A DNA stretch of 64,000 bases from NCBI RefSeq assembly GCF_003688935.1, contig NZ_REGE01000001.1, forward strand, positions 186,001-250,000. The letters run 5' to 3'. Shown here piece by piece: positions 19,375 through 27,808 of the stretch (position 1 is the stretch's first letter; each line of letters starts with the position of its first letter). The stretch is from Corynebacterium macginleyi. Its GTDB lineage: Bacteria; Actinomycetota; Actinomycetes; Mycobacteriales; Mycobacteriaceae. A model generated the notes under the pieces. The model worked only from the letters and a program-made list of their open reading frames with translations. It was not told the origin of the DNA and made no database searches. The position numbers were made by a program, and so were the translations under genes.

Positions 19375-19923
19375 ATGACCACCCCGCAACCCACCTCTCA
19401 AACTGAGCGCCGCGAAATTAAGGCGGCGGCCGCCATTTGCCTGTTCGTTATTTTCATCCTCGGTCCCACCTACCTGCGCGAACTTGTCACCGGACGCTTT
19501 TCCACCGCACTGAGTGCGGCCATCCCCGAAGGTCTAAGCAAGCACAACCTCGACGGCGGGCCATTCTGGATGCTCACCGCGGGGCTCGTCGTCAAGATTG
19601 CAGGAATCTTGATTATCGCGTTCTTTGCCTACCGTTTGGTCAAACCAATGCTTCGTGGGCAGGTTTTCAATATGAAAAATGTCCGCTTCCTTAATGGAAT
19701 GACCTTTGGAATTCTCGTCTGGTTTATCGGACGCTTCCCACTCGAAGGTATGGGCAATAACTGGGCTTCCTGGCAGCTCGAAATTGACTGGTGGTTCGAT
19801 CAGAGCGGATCCCCATCAGGCGAGCTTGCGCTGCCCTACCTTTTTGTCTGCACCCTCCAGCTCTTCTCAGTTGCCATCAAGCGCGGCTGCAAGCTCGAAG
19901 AGGAGGTCGAAGGCCTTGTCTAA
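19375..19923 (+). CDS. DUF2975-like membrane protein (HTH cassette 1, membrane part)
   Basis: 182 residues with four hydrophobic segments (about 20-40, 65-90, 105-125, 150-165). DUF2975 proteins are commonly followed by a short YozG-type HTH gene, as here. Start: the ATG at 19375 with GGAAAGG upstream; the frame is open for 45 codons further but without a ribosome site or similarity. The end overlaps the HTH gene by 8 bp. Function unknown; the pairing suggests the membrane protein influences, or is controlled by, the HTH protein. Confidence 0.75.
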   Translation: MTTPQPTSQTERREIKAAAAICLFVIFILGPTYLRELVTGRFSTALSAAIPEGLSKHNLDGGPFWMLTAGLVVKIAGILIIAFFAYRLVKPMLRGQVFNMKNVRFLNGMTFGILVWFIGRFPLEGMGNNWASWQLEIDWWFDQSGSPSGELALPYLFVCTLQLFSVAIKRGCKLEEEVEGLV

Positions 19924-20134
19924 GGAGCAAGAACCCCAGGTAATCTGCCACCTCGACCGGATAATGGAGGAGCGCGGCATTACCGGAGCGGCGCTTGCCA
20001 AAGAGGTAGGTATTACCCCAGTTAACCTGTCCGTCCTGAAGAATAATCGCGCCAAGGCCGTACGCTTTAACACCCTCGCGGCACTCTGTGCGGCGTTAGA
20101 CTGCCAGCCGGGCGATATCTTCGAAGTGAAATAG
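19916..20134 (+). CDS. YozG-type Cro/C1 HTH regulator (HTH cassette 1)
   Basis: 72 residues from a TTG at 19916, chosen because GGAGG lies 9 nt upstream inside the end of the previous gene. Almost the whole protein is one HTH: IMEERGITGAALAKEVGITP, then NLSVLKNNRAKAVRFNTLAALCAALDCQPGDIFE when read in pieces. Probably autoregulates the cassette through the TATCG cluster upstream (inference). Translationally coupled to the membrane protein. Confidence 0.8.
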   Translation: MSKEQEPQVICHLDRIMEERGITGAALAKEVGITPVNLSVLKNNRAKAVRFNTLAALCAALDCQPGDIFEVK

Positions 20135-20176
20135 AAAACCTTGTCAGAGTGTTGGGTTTATGTAATACTTTGTATC

Positions 20177-20443
20177 ATGTCCCCAAAGAAAAAGCCTTCC
20201 GCACCCATCTATAACCGGGTACGTGTGCTGCGCGCCGAGCGGGACATGTCGCGCGCGCAGCTGGCTGAGGCCATCGACGTCAACCCCCAGACCGTCGGCG
20301 CCCTCGAGCGCGGGGATCACTCCCCCAGCCTGGACTTAGCTTTCCGCGTCTGCGAGGTTTTTGACCTTCCCGTGGAGGCTATTTTTTCCCGCCAGGAATT
20401 TGCCCCTATGTCCGCTGAAATCTATAGGAAGAATTCCTCATGA
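20177..20443 (+). CDS. Cro/C1 HTH regulator (HTH cassette 2)
   Basis: 88 residues from the ATG at 20177. HTH: RAERDMSRAQLAEAIDVNPQ and TVGALERGDHSPSLDLAFRV, followed by VFDLPVEAIFSRQEF, a YdaS/YozG-like short regulator. TAATACT ends 8 nt before the ATG, so the mRNA is probably leaderless; the same DNA contains ATAC-ttt-GTAT, a small inverted repeat that could be its own operator. Overlaps the next gene by 4 bp. Confidence 0.8.
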   Translation: MSPKKKPSAPIYNRVRVLRAERDMSRAQLAEAIDVNPQTVGALERGDHSPSLDLAFRVCEVFDLPVEAIFSRQEFAPMSAEIYRKNSS

Positions 20444-20937
20444 CTACCTCACTTCCCGCCGCCGTCACTCGCCGCAAGCGCTTAGTACTGGGCGGCGATG
20501 TTTTCCTCGGCCTGTCCATCGTGGCTGCGGCCCTGCACTTCTTCGCACTTGGACTATCTAATCTGCTCTGGCCGATTGTCGGCATTGCGGCTACCTTCTG
20601 CACCATGCGGCTGCGCCACTCCATTCGCCACCTCGATGCTCCCACCACCGAGATGGACGAATACGAGCTGCGCTTGCATACCGAGGCCCGCGACAAGGGG
20701 CTTAAGACCGCTGTGTCCACGTCCATAGCGCTCTTCCTCGTCGCCGGCGCCACCGCATCTGTGCTTCGATTCTTCGGTGCAGAGCAGGTCGCAATGGAGG
20801 AAGCGACCTCGGGGAATAATATCGCTATCTTCTTTGCCAAGCTCATCTATCTCCAGCTACTGTGGGTTCCGTTTGCAGTGGTCAAGGAATTGGCCACTAA
20901 GCTCAACACAGACGAACTGCGCAGCGCAGAAAACTAG
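20440..20937 (+). CDS. Small integral membrane protein (HTH cassette 2, membrane part)
   Basis: 165 residues with four membrane segments (about 17-35, 40-55, 92-112, 125-150). No named domain recognised. Its ATG overlaps the stop of the HTH gene, so both are co-translated. Regulator-first, membrane-second is the reverse of cassette 1 just upstream. The last 4 bp overlap convergent dnaE2. Confidence 0.72.
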   Translation: MTTSLPAAVTRRKRLVLGGDVFLGLSIVAAALHFFALGLSNLLWPIVGIAATFCTMRLRHSIRHLDAPTTEMDEYELRLHTEARDKGLKTAVSTSIALFLVAGATASVLRFFGAEQVAMEEATSGNNIAIFFAKLIYLQLLWVPFAVVKELATKLNTDELRSAEN

Positions 20938-23900
20938 CGGAAATCGCGGGAGCCGCGCGAGAGGTAATCACCAAAGTCCAGCGGCTCCAGCTTGTCCGCC
21001 ACCACGCTTACCGCGCCGGTCGCATTTTGCACTATGCCGCGGATAACAAGCGCGCGGGCGGTGCGAGCGAGCACCTTCTGCCGGGACCACAGCCCTGGTG
21101 ACACCATCACATTCATCAGCCCAGTTTCATCCTCCACCCCCAAAAAGGTCAGGCCGGAGGCGGTGCGCGGGCGCTGGCGGTGCGTAATAATGCCGGCGAT
21201 GCGCACGCGGGTGCCATCGGGGACGTGGGGAAGGTGGGAGGAAGGCAGGACATCACCAAGCGCGGCTCTAACCAGCTCCATAGGCTGTTTGTCGTGGGTG
21301 ACTCCGGTGGCAGCAACATCGGTAGCCATCAACTCGAATGCCGACATGCCAGGCAGGTGCGGCGAGGTAAGCGCCGACGTACCGGGCAACATGCCCGCGC
21401 GCTCGGTGGCGGCGACACCAGCCTGCCAGAGCGCTTGGCGCCGCTCCAACCCCAAACACTCTAGCGCGCCCGCCGTGGCCAGCGCCTCCACCTGCTCCAC
21501 GCTGAGATCCGCCCGGCGCGATAGATCGGGGACACTACTAAAGGGCGCGGCGGCCTCCACGCGCTCGGCGGCCTTATCCCCCAGCCCCTTAATAAGGTTA
21601 AGCCCCAACCGGATCTCGCCGGTGGGCAGTGCCCTGGCCTGTGCCCCGGAGTCGTTGATGCTTACCGGCAGCACGCGCACGCCGTGGCGCCGGGCATCTT
21701 GAATGAGCGACTGCGGCGAATAAAAGCCCATCGGCTGCGCGCGCAGCAAGCCCACGCAGAACTCCGCCGGGTAGTGGTGCTTGAACCACGCGGAAAAATA
21801 CACCAGCGAGGCGAAGGACTGCGAGTGTGATTCCGGGAAACCGTAGGCGGCAAAGGCGGTGATCTTGCCCCAGAGCTTCTCTGCGACCTCACCGTCGATG
21901 CCGTTGGTGGCACGCAGGCCCTCGAAAAAGCGGCTGCGCAGCGCGGCCATCTTGGCCGGCGAGCGCTTCGAGCCCATGGCGCGGCGCAGGTCATCGGCCT
22001 CGGCGCCGGTAAAATCGGCGGCATCCACCGCAATCTGCATCAGCTGCTCCTGGAAAAGCGGGATGCCCAGGGTCTTGCCCAGCGATTTCTCCAGCACCGG
22101 GTGGTCATAGGTCACAGGCTCGAGGCCATCGCGTCGGCGCAGGTAAGGGTGCACAGAGCCGCCCTGGATCGGACCGGGGCGGATAAGCGCAACCTCCACC
22201 ACGAGGTCGAAGAAACAGCGCGGTTTTAGCCGCGGCAGCGTGGCCAGCTGCGCGCGGGACTCTACCTGAAAGACACCGACGGCATCGGCGCGGCAGAGCA
22301 TGTCATAGACCGCGGGCTCGGCCAAGTCGAGCTCCCACAGGCGCACCTCGCGGCCGGTGGTGGTGCGCACGGCATCGATCATGTGGTGCAGCGCCTCCAG
22401 CATGCCAAGGCCAAGCAGGTCGAATTTCACCAGTCCGGCAGCGGCGCAATCATCCTTATCCCACTGCAGCACGGAGCGGCCTTCCATGCGGGCCCATTCC
22501 ATCGGCACCACATCCGCAATCGGCCGGTCACATAAGACCATGCCGCCGGAGTGGATACCGAGGTGGCGCGGCTGGTCACGGAATTGCTCGGCGAGTAAGG
22601 CGACATCGGCAGGCGGCTCGGCTATACCCTTCGACCACGCATCAGCCGAGCCCTGCGGATAGCCCAGCGCGCGGGCTGCGTCGCGGGTAGCGCCCTTGCG
22701 GCGGTAGGTAATGACGTTGGCTACCTGCGCGGCGTGGTCACGGCCGTGGGTGCGGTAGACGTATTGGATGACCTCCTCGCGCCGGCCGGATTCGATGTCG
22801 ATGTCGATATCGGGTGGGCCATCGCGTTCCGGTGACAGGAAGCGCTCGAAGAGCAATTGCGCGGAGATGGGCTCAACGTTGGTAATACCCAGCGCGAAGC
22901 AGACGGCAGAATTGGCCGCCGACCCGCGCCCCTGGCACAGGATATTTTCCTGGTAGCAAAAATCCACCAGGTCGCAGACAATGAGGAAATAGCCCGGAAA
23001 ACCCAGTTGCTTGATGATGTCCAACTCGTGCCGCATCTGTTTTTTCGCTTTGGCCTGTATTTCCGGCGGGCGCGCAGCGTAGCGCTTTTTACCGCGCCGC
23101 CAGACCTCGTGTTCAAGCCAGCTCATCTCGGTATGCCCCTCCGGCACGACAAAGCCCGGCAGGTTGGGCGCGAGGGCTTCCCAGGTAAAGGCGCACTCGC
23201 GGGCAAGGCGGACGGTTTCGGCAATAAGCTCAGGGCGGCCTGGAAGCAACTGGGCCATCTGCTCACCAGAGCGCATCCAACCTGCGCCCATCGGGTGGGC
23301 ATCCGGTGCGGCTTCCGCTAAGGATTGGCGGTGCGCCAAAGCACGTTTTGCGGCGGCGAGCCGTACCTGGTCGCGCGTCGCTGCCGCAGGTCGAGCGGTT
23401 GCGATGGCGCGGAGGTTATTGTACTTATCTAAGAAACTGTGGCGATCTGCATCTTCGGGAGACATTGTGCACGCATATTCGAGAACTATGCTGTCTATTT
23501 TTATTCTATCGAGAACGTGATCGATTTTTTGCATAGCTTCCCACCCCAGCAGGAAAAAGCACTCCCCTTCTAGCTCACGCACCACGACATCTAGGGGTGG
23601 ATATGCAACGCTGCCCTTCTCACCGGCATCCATCCGTGCACGGGCAATAAGGCGCGAGAGGCGGCGATAGCCTTCCGGCGTGCGCGCCAGCACGGTCACT
23701 AAGGTCTCCGCAAGGGAAAGCTCCGCTCCATAAATCGCCGGAAGTTCAGCCTTAGCTGCGGCTTCCGCAAATTTCATCAACCCGTAGAAGCCATCCCGAT
23801 CCACAACGGCCATTCCTTCGAGGCCAAGCTCTAAGGCCCGGGCAACCAACTCTTCTGGCTCGGCAGCCCCGTCCAGAAAACTATAGGAACTTACCGCATG

Positions 23901-24053
23901 CAGCTCCGCAAAGGGCACCATAGAGCGCCCGCGCTGGACAGGACCAGCGCCGCCACCGAAGTGGTCTACAGCGATAGGTACGGCGGTGCCCTTGCCGGAT
24001 AATACCCTTTCTAAACGCGACCACGGGAGAGCTTTTCCACCATTAAATTCCAC
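20934..24053 (-). CDS. dnaE2: Error-prone DNA polymerase III alpha DnaE2 (ImuC)
   Basis: 1039 residues. Catalytic polymerase of the ImuA-ImuB-DnaE2 mutasome, which copies damaged DNA and causes SOS mutagenesis. N-terminal PHP domain starts FAELHAVSSYSFLDGA and lacks several metal ligands of DnaE1; the palm carries PDIDIDIES and GRGSAANSAVCF; finger/thumb region has GPIQGGSVHPYLRRR and FQEQLMQIA; the C-terminal OB fold is near 920-1000 and the tail is SRGSRDFR. A LexA-type box stands 17-32 bp before the ATG. M. tuberculosis DnaE2 (Rv3370c) is of similar size. imuA-imuB lie 4-6 kb to the right, not adjacent. Confidence 0.95.
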   Translation of the reverse strand: MEFNGGKALPWSRLERVLSGKGTAVPIAVDHFGGGAGPVQRGRSMVPFAELHAVSSYSFLDGAAEPEELVARALELGLEGMAVVDRDGFYGLMKFAEAAAKAELPAIYGAELSLAETLVTVLARTPEGYRRLSRLIARARMDAGEKGSVAYPPLDVVVRELEGECFFLLGWEAMQKIDHVLDRIKIDSIVLEYACTMSPEDADRHSFLDKYNNLRAIATARPAAATRDQVRLAAAKRALAHRQSLAEAAPDAHPMGAGWMRSGEQMAQLLPGRPELIAETVRLARECAFTWEALAPNLPGFVVPEGHTEMSWLEHEVWRRGKKRYAARPPEIQAKAKKQMRHELDIIKQLGFPGYFLIVCDLVDFCYQENILCQGRGSAANSAVCFALGITNVEPISAQLLFERFLSPERDGPPDIDIDIESGRREEVIQYVYRTHGRDHAAQVANVITYRRKGATRDAARALGYPQGSADAWSKGIAEPPADVALLAEQFRDQPRHLGIHSGGMVLCDRPIADVVPMEWARMEGRSVLQWDKDDCAAAGLVKFDLLGLGMLEALHHMIDAVRTTTGREVRLWELDLAEPAVYDMLCRADAVGVFQVESRAQLATLPRLKPRCFFDLVVEVALIRPGPIQGGSVHPYLRRRDGLEPVTYDHPVLEKSLGKTLGIPLFQEQLMQIAVDAADFTGAEADDLRRAMGSKRSPAKMAALRSRFFEGLRATNGIDGEVAEKLWGKITAFAAYGFPESHSQSFASLVYFSAWFKHHYPAEFCVGLLRAQPMGFYSPQSLIQDARRHGVRVLPVSINDSGAQARALPTGEIRLGLNLIKGLGDKAAERVEAAAPFSSVPDLSRRADLSVEQVEALATAGALECLGLERRQALWQAGVAATERAGMLPGTSALTSPHLPGMSAFELMATDVAATGVTHDKQPMELVRAALGDVLPSSHLPHVPDGTRVRIAGIITHRQRPRTASGLTFLGVEDETGLMNVMVSPGLWSRQKVLARTARALVIRGIVQNATGAVSVVADKLEPLDFGDYLSRGSRDFR

Positions 24054-24069
24054 CCCACACAGGATAATG

Positions 24070-24085
24070 TCGAATTATTGTTCTA
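24070..24085 (-). promoter_or_regulatory. LexA (SOS) box before dnaE2
   Basis: TCGAATTATTGTTCTA compared with the corynebacterial LexA consensus TCGAAMANNTGTTCGA: three mismatches among informative positions. It ends 17 bp before the dnaE2 ATG. It also lies about 105 bp upstream of divergent metQ. Confidence 0.72.
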
Positions 24086-24114
24086 ATCAAACCGGCACGC
24101 TGAGACACATTCAA

Positions 24115-24128
24115 TAGACAAAGCGGTT
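24115..24128 (+). promoter_or_regulatory. McbR-like operator upstream of metQNI
   Basis: TAGACAAAGCGGTT, 12 of 14 identical to the reverse complement of the metY operator at 12161. The complete TAGAC half-site is followed by N6 and GT as in TAGAC-N6-GTCTA. Lies 62 bp before the metQ start, near possible -10 sequences (TAGATT, GCTAAA). Confidence 0.68.
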
Positions 24129-24189
24129 CGCTTATTGCTAGATTGCTAAAAGGTCAATTTATTTCAACTCCTACATGTAAGGGAACCTC

Positions 24190-25053
24190 ATGCAGATTCG
24201 TCGCGCAGCGGCCGTTACCGCCGCCGTTACCGTCGCCGCCACTAGCCTCGTGGCCTGCTCCTCCGACGCAGATGATGACAAGACCATCACCGTTGGCACC
24301 ACCGATGATGCAAAGCAGGCCTGGGTTGCCTTTGAACAAGAAGCCAAGAACGCCGGCTACGACATCGACATCAAGTCTTTCTCGGATTACAACACCCCCA
24401 ACCAGGCCCTAGACCAAGGCGAGCTGGATACCAATAATTTCCAACACTTGAAGTTCCTGGCGGAGTACAACCACGGCAATGGCACCAACCTGGTCCCCAT
24501 CGTTGCCACCGAAATCGTGCCACTGGCACTGTTCTGGAAGGGCCACGATTCCCTCGATGGCATTGAGGGCGAAGAAGTTGCCATCCCGAATGATTCCACC
24601 AACCAGGGTCGCGCCATCAACGTGCTGGTCCAGGCGGGTCTTATCACCCTGAAGAAGAACGGGATTATTACCCCGACCCCGCTAGACATCGACGAGAAGA
24701 AATCCAAGGTTAAGGTCGTGCCGGTCGATGCCGCCCAGACCCCTTCCGCGCACGGCGAGGGCACTCCGGCGATTATCAATAACTCCTTCCTGGAGCGCGC
24801 CGGCATCGACCCGGCTACTGCTGTCTTCCAGGATGACCCAAACTCCGCAGAAGCAGAGCCTTATATCAACGTCTTTGCCGTCCGCGAGGAAGACGCCGAT
24901 AACGAGGACATCAAGAAGCTCGCCGAGCTCTGGCACTCTGATGCGGTACAAAAGGGCGTCGACGAGGACTCCGCAGGCACCTCCGTCCAGGTCAAGCGCA
25001 CCCCAGAAGAGCTCAAGGAAATCCTGGACAAGCTCGAAGCAGATTTGGACTAA
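24190..25053 (+). CDS. metQ: Methionine ABC transporter, substrate-binding lipoprotein
   Basis: 287 residues. Signal peptide with lipobox L-V-A-C23, so it is lipid-anchored on the outer face of the membrane. NlpA/MetQ family: VGTTDDAKQAW, FSDYNTPNQALDQGELDTNNFQH, IVATEIVPLALFW, IPNDSTNQGRAI and a C-terminal HSDAVQKGVDE. Captures L-methionine for MetI/MetN. AAGGGA is 6 nt before the ATG. First gene of metQNI; McbR-like operator upstream. Confidence 0.95.
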   Translation: MQIRRAAAVTAAVTVAATSLVACSSDADDDKTITVGTTDDAKQAWVAFEQEAKNAGYDIDIKSFSDYNTPNQALDQGELDTNNFQHLKFLAEYNHGNGTNLVPIVATEIVPLALFWKGHDSLDGIEGEEVAIPNDSTNQGRAINVLVQAGLITLKKNGIITPTPLDIDEKKSKVKVVPVDAAQTPSAHGEGTPAIINNSFLERAGIDPATAVFQDDPNSAEAEPYINVFAVREEDADNEDIKKLAELWHSDAVQKGVDEDSAGTSVQVKRTPEELKEILDKLEADLD

Positions 25054-25068
25054 TCACCCTTGCCTTCT

Positions 25069-25098
25069 ACCCCGCCGGTTTTTACCCCGGCGGGGTTT
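25069..25098 (+). terminator. GC-rich hairpin between metQ and metN
   Basis: Perfect 9-bp stem CCCCGCCGG (25070-25078) / CCGGCGGGG (25087-25095), 8-nt loop, then TTT. The T-run is short, so it is likely a partial terminator or an mRNA-stabilising structure that leaves more metQ than metNI transcript. Confidence 0.65.
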
Positions 25099-25125
25099 GG
25101 CACTTCCTCACTAAGGACGCAACCC

Positions 25126-26163
25126 GTGGCAGATTCCACCCAGAACGGCACTCGCATTGAGTTCCGCAATATCACCAAGGTCTTCCAGCAAAAAAAGATC
25201 GAAGTTAAAGCTCTTGACGATGTCTCCTTGACCGTCAATTCCGGCGACATCATCGGCATCATCGGTTACTCCGGCGCCGGCAAGTCCACCCTGGTCCGCA
25301 TGATCAACGGCCTGGATACGCCGACCTCCGGCGAGTTACTGCTCGATGGCCAGAATATCGTCGGCATGTCCGAAAAAAAGCTGCGCGGTATCCGCCGCAA
25401 TATCGGCATGATATTCCAGCAATTTAACCTCATGAACTCCCGGACCGCGGCGGGCAATATTGAGTACCCGCTGCAGCTGCAGGGTATCGGCAAGCGCGAG
25501 CGCCAGCAGCGTGTACAAGAGCTGCTGAATTTCGTTGGCCTAGGAGACAAGGGAAAAAGCTACCCGGAGCAGCTCTCCGGCGGTCAGAAGCAGCGCGTGG
25601 GCATCGCGCGTGCCCTGGCCACAAATCCTTCGCTGCTGCTTGCTGACGAAGCCACTTCCGCCCTCGACCCCACTACCACGCAGGAAGTCCTCGACCTGCT
25701 GCGTCGGGTGAATAAGGAACTCGGCATCACCATCGTGGTCATCACCCACGAAATGGAAGTCGTGCGCTCCATCGCGGATAAGGTTGCGGTGATGGAAAAT
25801 GGTCGCGTCGTAGAACAAGGCAGCGTCTACCAGGTATTTTCCAATCCCCAGACCGCCGTGGCCGCCAAGTTCGTCGCCACCTCACTGCGCAATGAGCCCG
25901 ATGTGGTGGAAACCGATGACCTGCTTGCCCACGAAGGACGCCTTTTTACCATCACCCTGACCGAAGAATCCGGCTTCTTCAGTGCCGCCGCCAAGCTAAA
26001 GGATGCGGGCGTATCCATTGCCGTTGTCCACGGCGGTATCACCACGTTGCAGCAGCACTCCTTTGGCAAACTCACCGTCCGTTTGAGCGGGAACGATGCC
26101 GCCATCGCAGAGTTCTACCGCGCCCTTTCTGCCACCACTCAAATTGAGGAGATTGAACGATGA
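25126..26163 (+). CDS. metN: Methionine ABC transporter, ATP-binding protein
   Basis: 345 residues. Walker A GYSGAGKST, signature LSGGQKQRV, Walker B LLLADEATSALD, H-loop VITHEMEVV. The C-terminal 90 residues form the NIL (ACT-like) domain that senses methionine and inhibits transport. Start: the GTG at 25126 (VADSTQNGTRIEF), with AAGGAC upstream; an open frame from 25060 would put the metQ-metN hairpin inside the gene and is less likely. Overlaps metI by 4 bp. Confidence 0.95.
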   Translation: MADSTQNGTRIEFRNITKVFQQKKIEVKALDDVSLTVNSGDIIGIIGYSGAGKSTLVRMINGLDTPTSGELLLDGQNIVGMSEKKLRGIRRNIGMIFQQFNLMNSRTAAGNIEYPLQLQGIGKRERQQRVQELLNFVGLGDKGKSYPEQLSGGQKQRVGIARALATNPSLLLADEATSALDPTTTQEVLDLLRRVNKELGITIVVITHEMEVVRSIADKVAVMENGRVVEQGSVYQVFSNPQTAVAAKFVATSLRNEPDVVETDDLLAHEGRLFTITLTEESGFFSAAAKLKDAGVSIAVVHGGITTLQQHSFGKLTVRLSGNDAAIAEFYRALSATTQIEEIER

Positions 26164-26840
26164 ACGTCACCTATCTCGCCGCAGCCGACTGGGACCGCTT
26201 AGGCGGATCGCTTATCGATGCCATCGTCGACACCCTCATCATGGTCTCGACCACCCTTGTCGTCGCCGGCATTCTGGGCTTGGGGCTCGGTATCTTGCTC
26301 TACACCGCCCGCCCAGGTGGCATCCTGCAAAATAAGGTCGTCTACTTGGTGGTCAACCTGCTGGTGAACTTCGTTCGCCCCATCCCTTTTATTATCTTGC
26401 TGGCGTTTGCGCAGCCACTCACCGTCGCTGTGATGGGCGGATCCATCGGCCGGGAACCGGCCACCTTCGTCATGATCATCGCCGCCACGTTCTCCGTGGC
26501 CCGTGTAGTGGAGCAAAACCTCGTAGCAATCGACCCGGGAGTTATCGAGGCCGCCCGTGCCATGGGTGCTTCGCCGTGGAAGATCATTTACTCCGTGATC
26601 GTTCCGGAAGCTCTCGGCCCGCTGATTCTGGGCTATACCTTCCTGTTTATTGCCATCGTAGATATGTCCGCCATGGCCGGCTACGTCGGCGGCGGCGGAC
26701 TGGGCGACTTCGCCATCGTCTACGGCTACCGCGCCTTCGAGTGGGAAGTTACCGTCGTAGCCACGCTTATCATCATTGTACTGGTGCAGGCAGCGCAGTT
26801 CTTTGGCAACTGGCTATCCGCTAAGATTATGCGCCGCTAA
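26160..26840 (+). CDS. metI: Methionine ABC transporter, permease
   Basis: 226 residues, five to six membrane segments. The EAA loop that contacts MetN reads EAARAMGASPWKIIYSVIVPEALGP (read in parts). Completes the MetQNI importer in the cytoplasmic membrane. Coupled to metN through ATGA. The end overlaps the convergent sucrase/ferredoxin-like gene by 14 bp. Confidence 0.95.
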   Translation: MNVTYLAAADWDRLGGSLIDAIVDTLIMVSTTLVVAGILGLGLGILLYTARPGGILQNKVVYLVVNLLVNFVRPIPFIILLAFAQPLTVAVMGGSIGREPATFVMIIAATFSVARVVEQNLVAIDPGVIEAARAMGASPWKIIYSVIVPEALGPLILGYTFLFIAIVDMSAMAGYVGGGGLGDFAIVYGYRAFEWEVTVVATLIIIVLVQAAQFFGNWLSAKIMRR

Positions 26841-27699
26841 TAAGCTCCACATCCGTGGCCACAAATGCCTTGCCGGTCTTGGGCGCGTCACCGCAGGAAG
26901 AAACCACTCCCTCCACGGCGCGCTGCTCGAGCACCACGCTCCACTGTCGGCCATCGGCATGCGTGACCACGGTGCTCTGTTTGTGGTCTTCTGCGTGGAG
27001 CTGGCCGTAGTAGAGATCCTCGCAGGAATCAATAAGCTCACGCGCTACCGCCAACTCCGCCACCTGGCCGCGCGGGCCGAAGGTGCCACGGCCGCGATTG
27101 ACCGGGTAAAAATATTTTCCTTCCGCCGCCGCCGCAATCATCTGCGCAGCGGCTTCCCTATTCATCCGGCCAAAGGAATATCCCCACGGCATGAGCATGA
27201 CCGAGGGTGCAAAGCGGTGCCCCTTCGTGTGCGAGGTCTCCCACACCATATCCGGGTAATCCTCCACTAGTTCTGCGGCGAGCGGCCGCCCCTTCACGGC
27301 GCAGCACTTATCGCGCTTACCATGCGTACACACCAAAACCAGGGGAGTATCGAGAGTTCCGCCTCCATTGCGGCCCGGCGCAGATAAATCCAAATCCAGA
27401 ATCTTTTCCGGTCCAGTCATAAGGACCAATTCCATCACGCCCTGCTCGGCCCATACCAGATAGCACCGGTGCATGCTGCCGATTTGGCGGCCATCGCGAC
27501 CGGGGCGGCGAATCAATTGTAGCCCGGCCCGGCCCTTGAGTTTGTCCTTCAGCTGGGCCGTAAGCTCAGATCCAAAAGTATTGCCATCAAGCACGTCGCG
27601 CGACCAACCGCCGGGCCATTCAAAGAGGACAAACACGGATTGTTTTTTCGCCGTGCCGGGCAGCGGTTCCACCTGGTAATCTGAACAAAAATCGGTCAT
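26827..27699 (-). CDS. Sucrase/ferredoxin-like family protein
   Basis: 290 residues from MTDFCSDYQVEPLPG (ATG at 27699). The Suc_Fer-like family has a thioredoxin-like fold and may bind an Fe-S cluster; here the C-terminal core VLVCTHGKRDKCCAVKGRPLA carries the conserved Cys and Cys-Cys, and WETSHTKGHRFAPSVMLMPWG carries the conserved His residues. Fungal relatives (Apd1) are redox/metal-resistance proteins; function here is unknown. Probably leaderless. A DtxR-like half-site abuts the start, consistent with, but not proof of, iron control. Confidence 0.82.
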   Translation of the reverse strand: MTDFCSDYQVEPLPGTAKKQSVFVLFEWPGGWSRDVLDGNTFGSELTAQLKDKLKGRAGLQLIRRPGRDGRQIGSMHRCYLVWAEQGVMELVLMTGPEKILDLDLSAPGRNGGGTLDTPLVLVCTHGKRDKCCAVKGRPLAAELVEDYPDMVWETSHTKGHRFAPSVMLMPWGYSFGRMNREAAAQMIAAAAEGKYFYPVNRGRGTFGPRGQVAELAVARELIDSCEDLYYGQLHAEDHKQSTVVTHADGRQWSVVLEQRAVEGVVSSCGDAPKTGKAFVATDVELISGA

Positions 27700-27718
27700 A
27701 TATCCTAGCCTAACCCGT
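27700..27718. promoter_or_regulatory. Weak DtxR-like site at the start of the sucrase/ferredoxin-like gene
   Basis: Contains TAGCCTAACC, the right-hand core of the DtxR consensus TWAGGTTAGSCTAACCTWA; about 12 of 19 positions fit, mostly on one side. It borders the ATG of a probable leaderless transcript. Confidence 0.3.
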
Positions 27719-27808
27719 GTGCAATTCATTTCACATATTTAGCAACAATTCGGTCAAGATCTGCCCCAATGCTAGGCAGCAATTACGGGAAATTATACTC
27801 TAGTGGTC

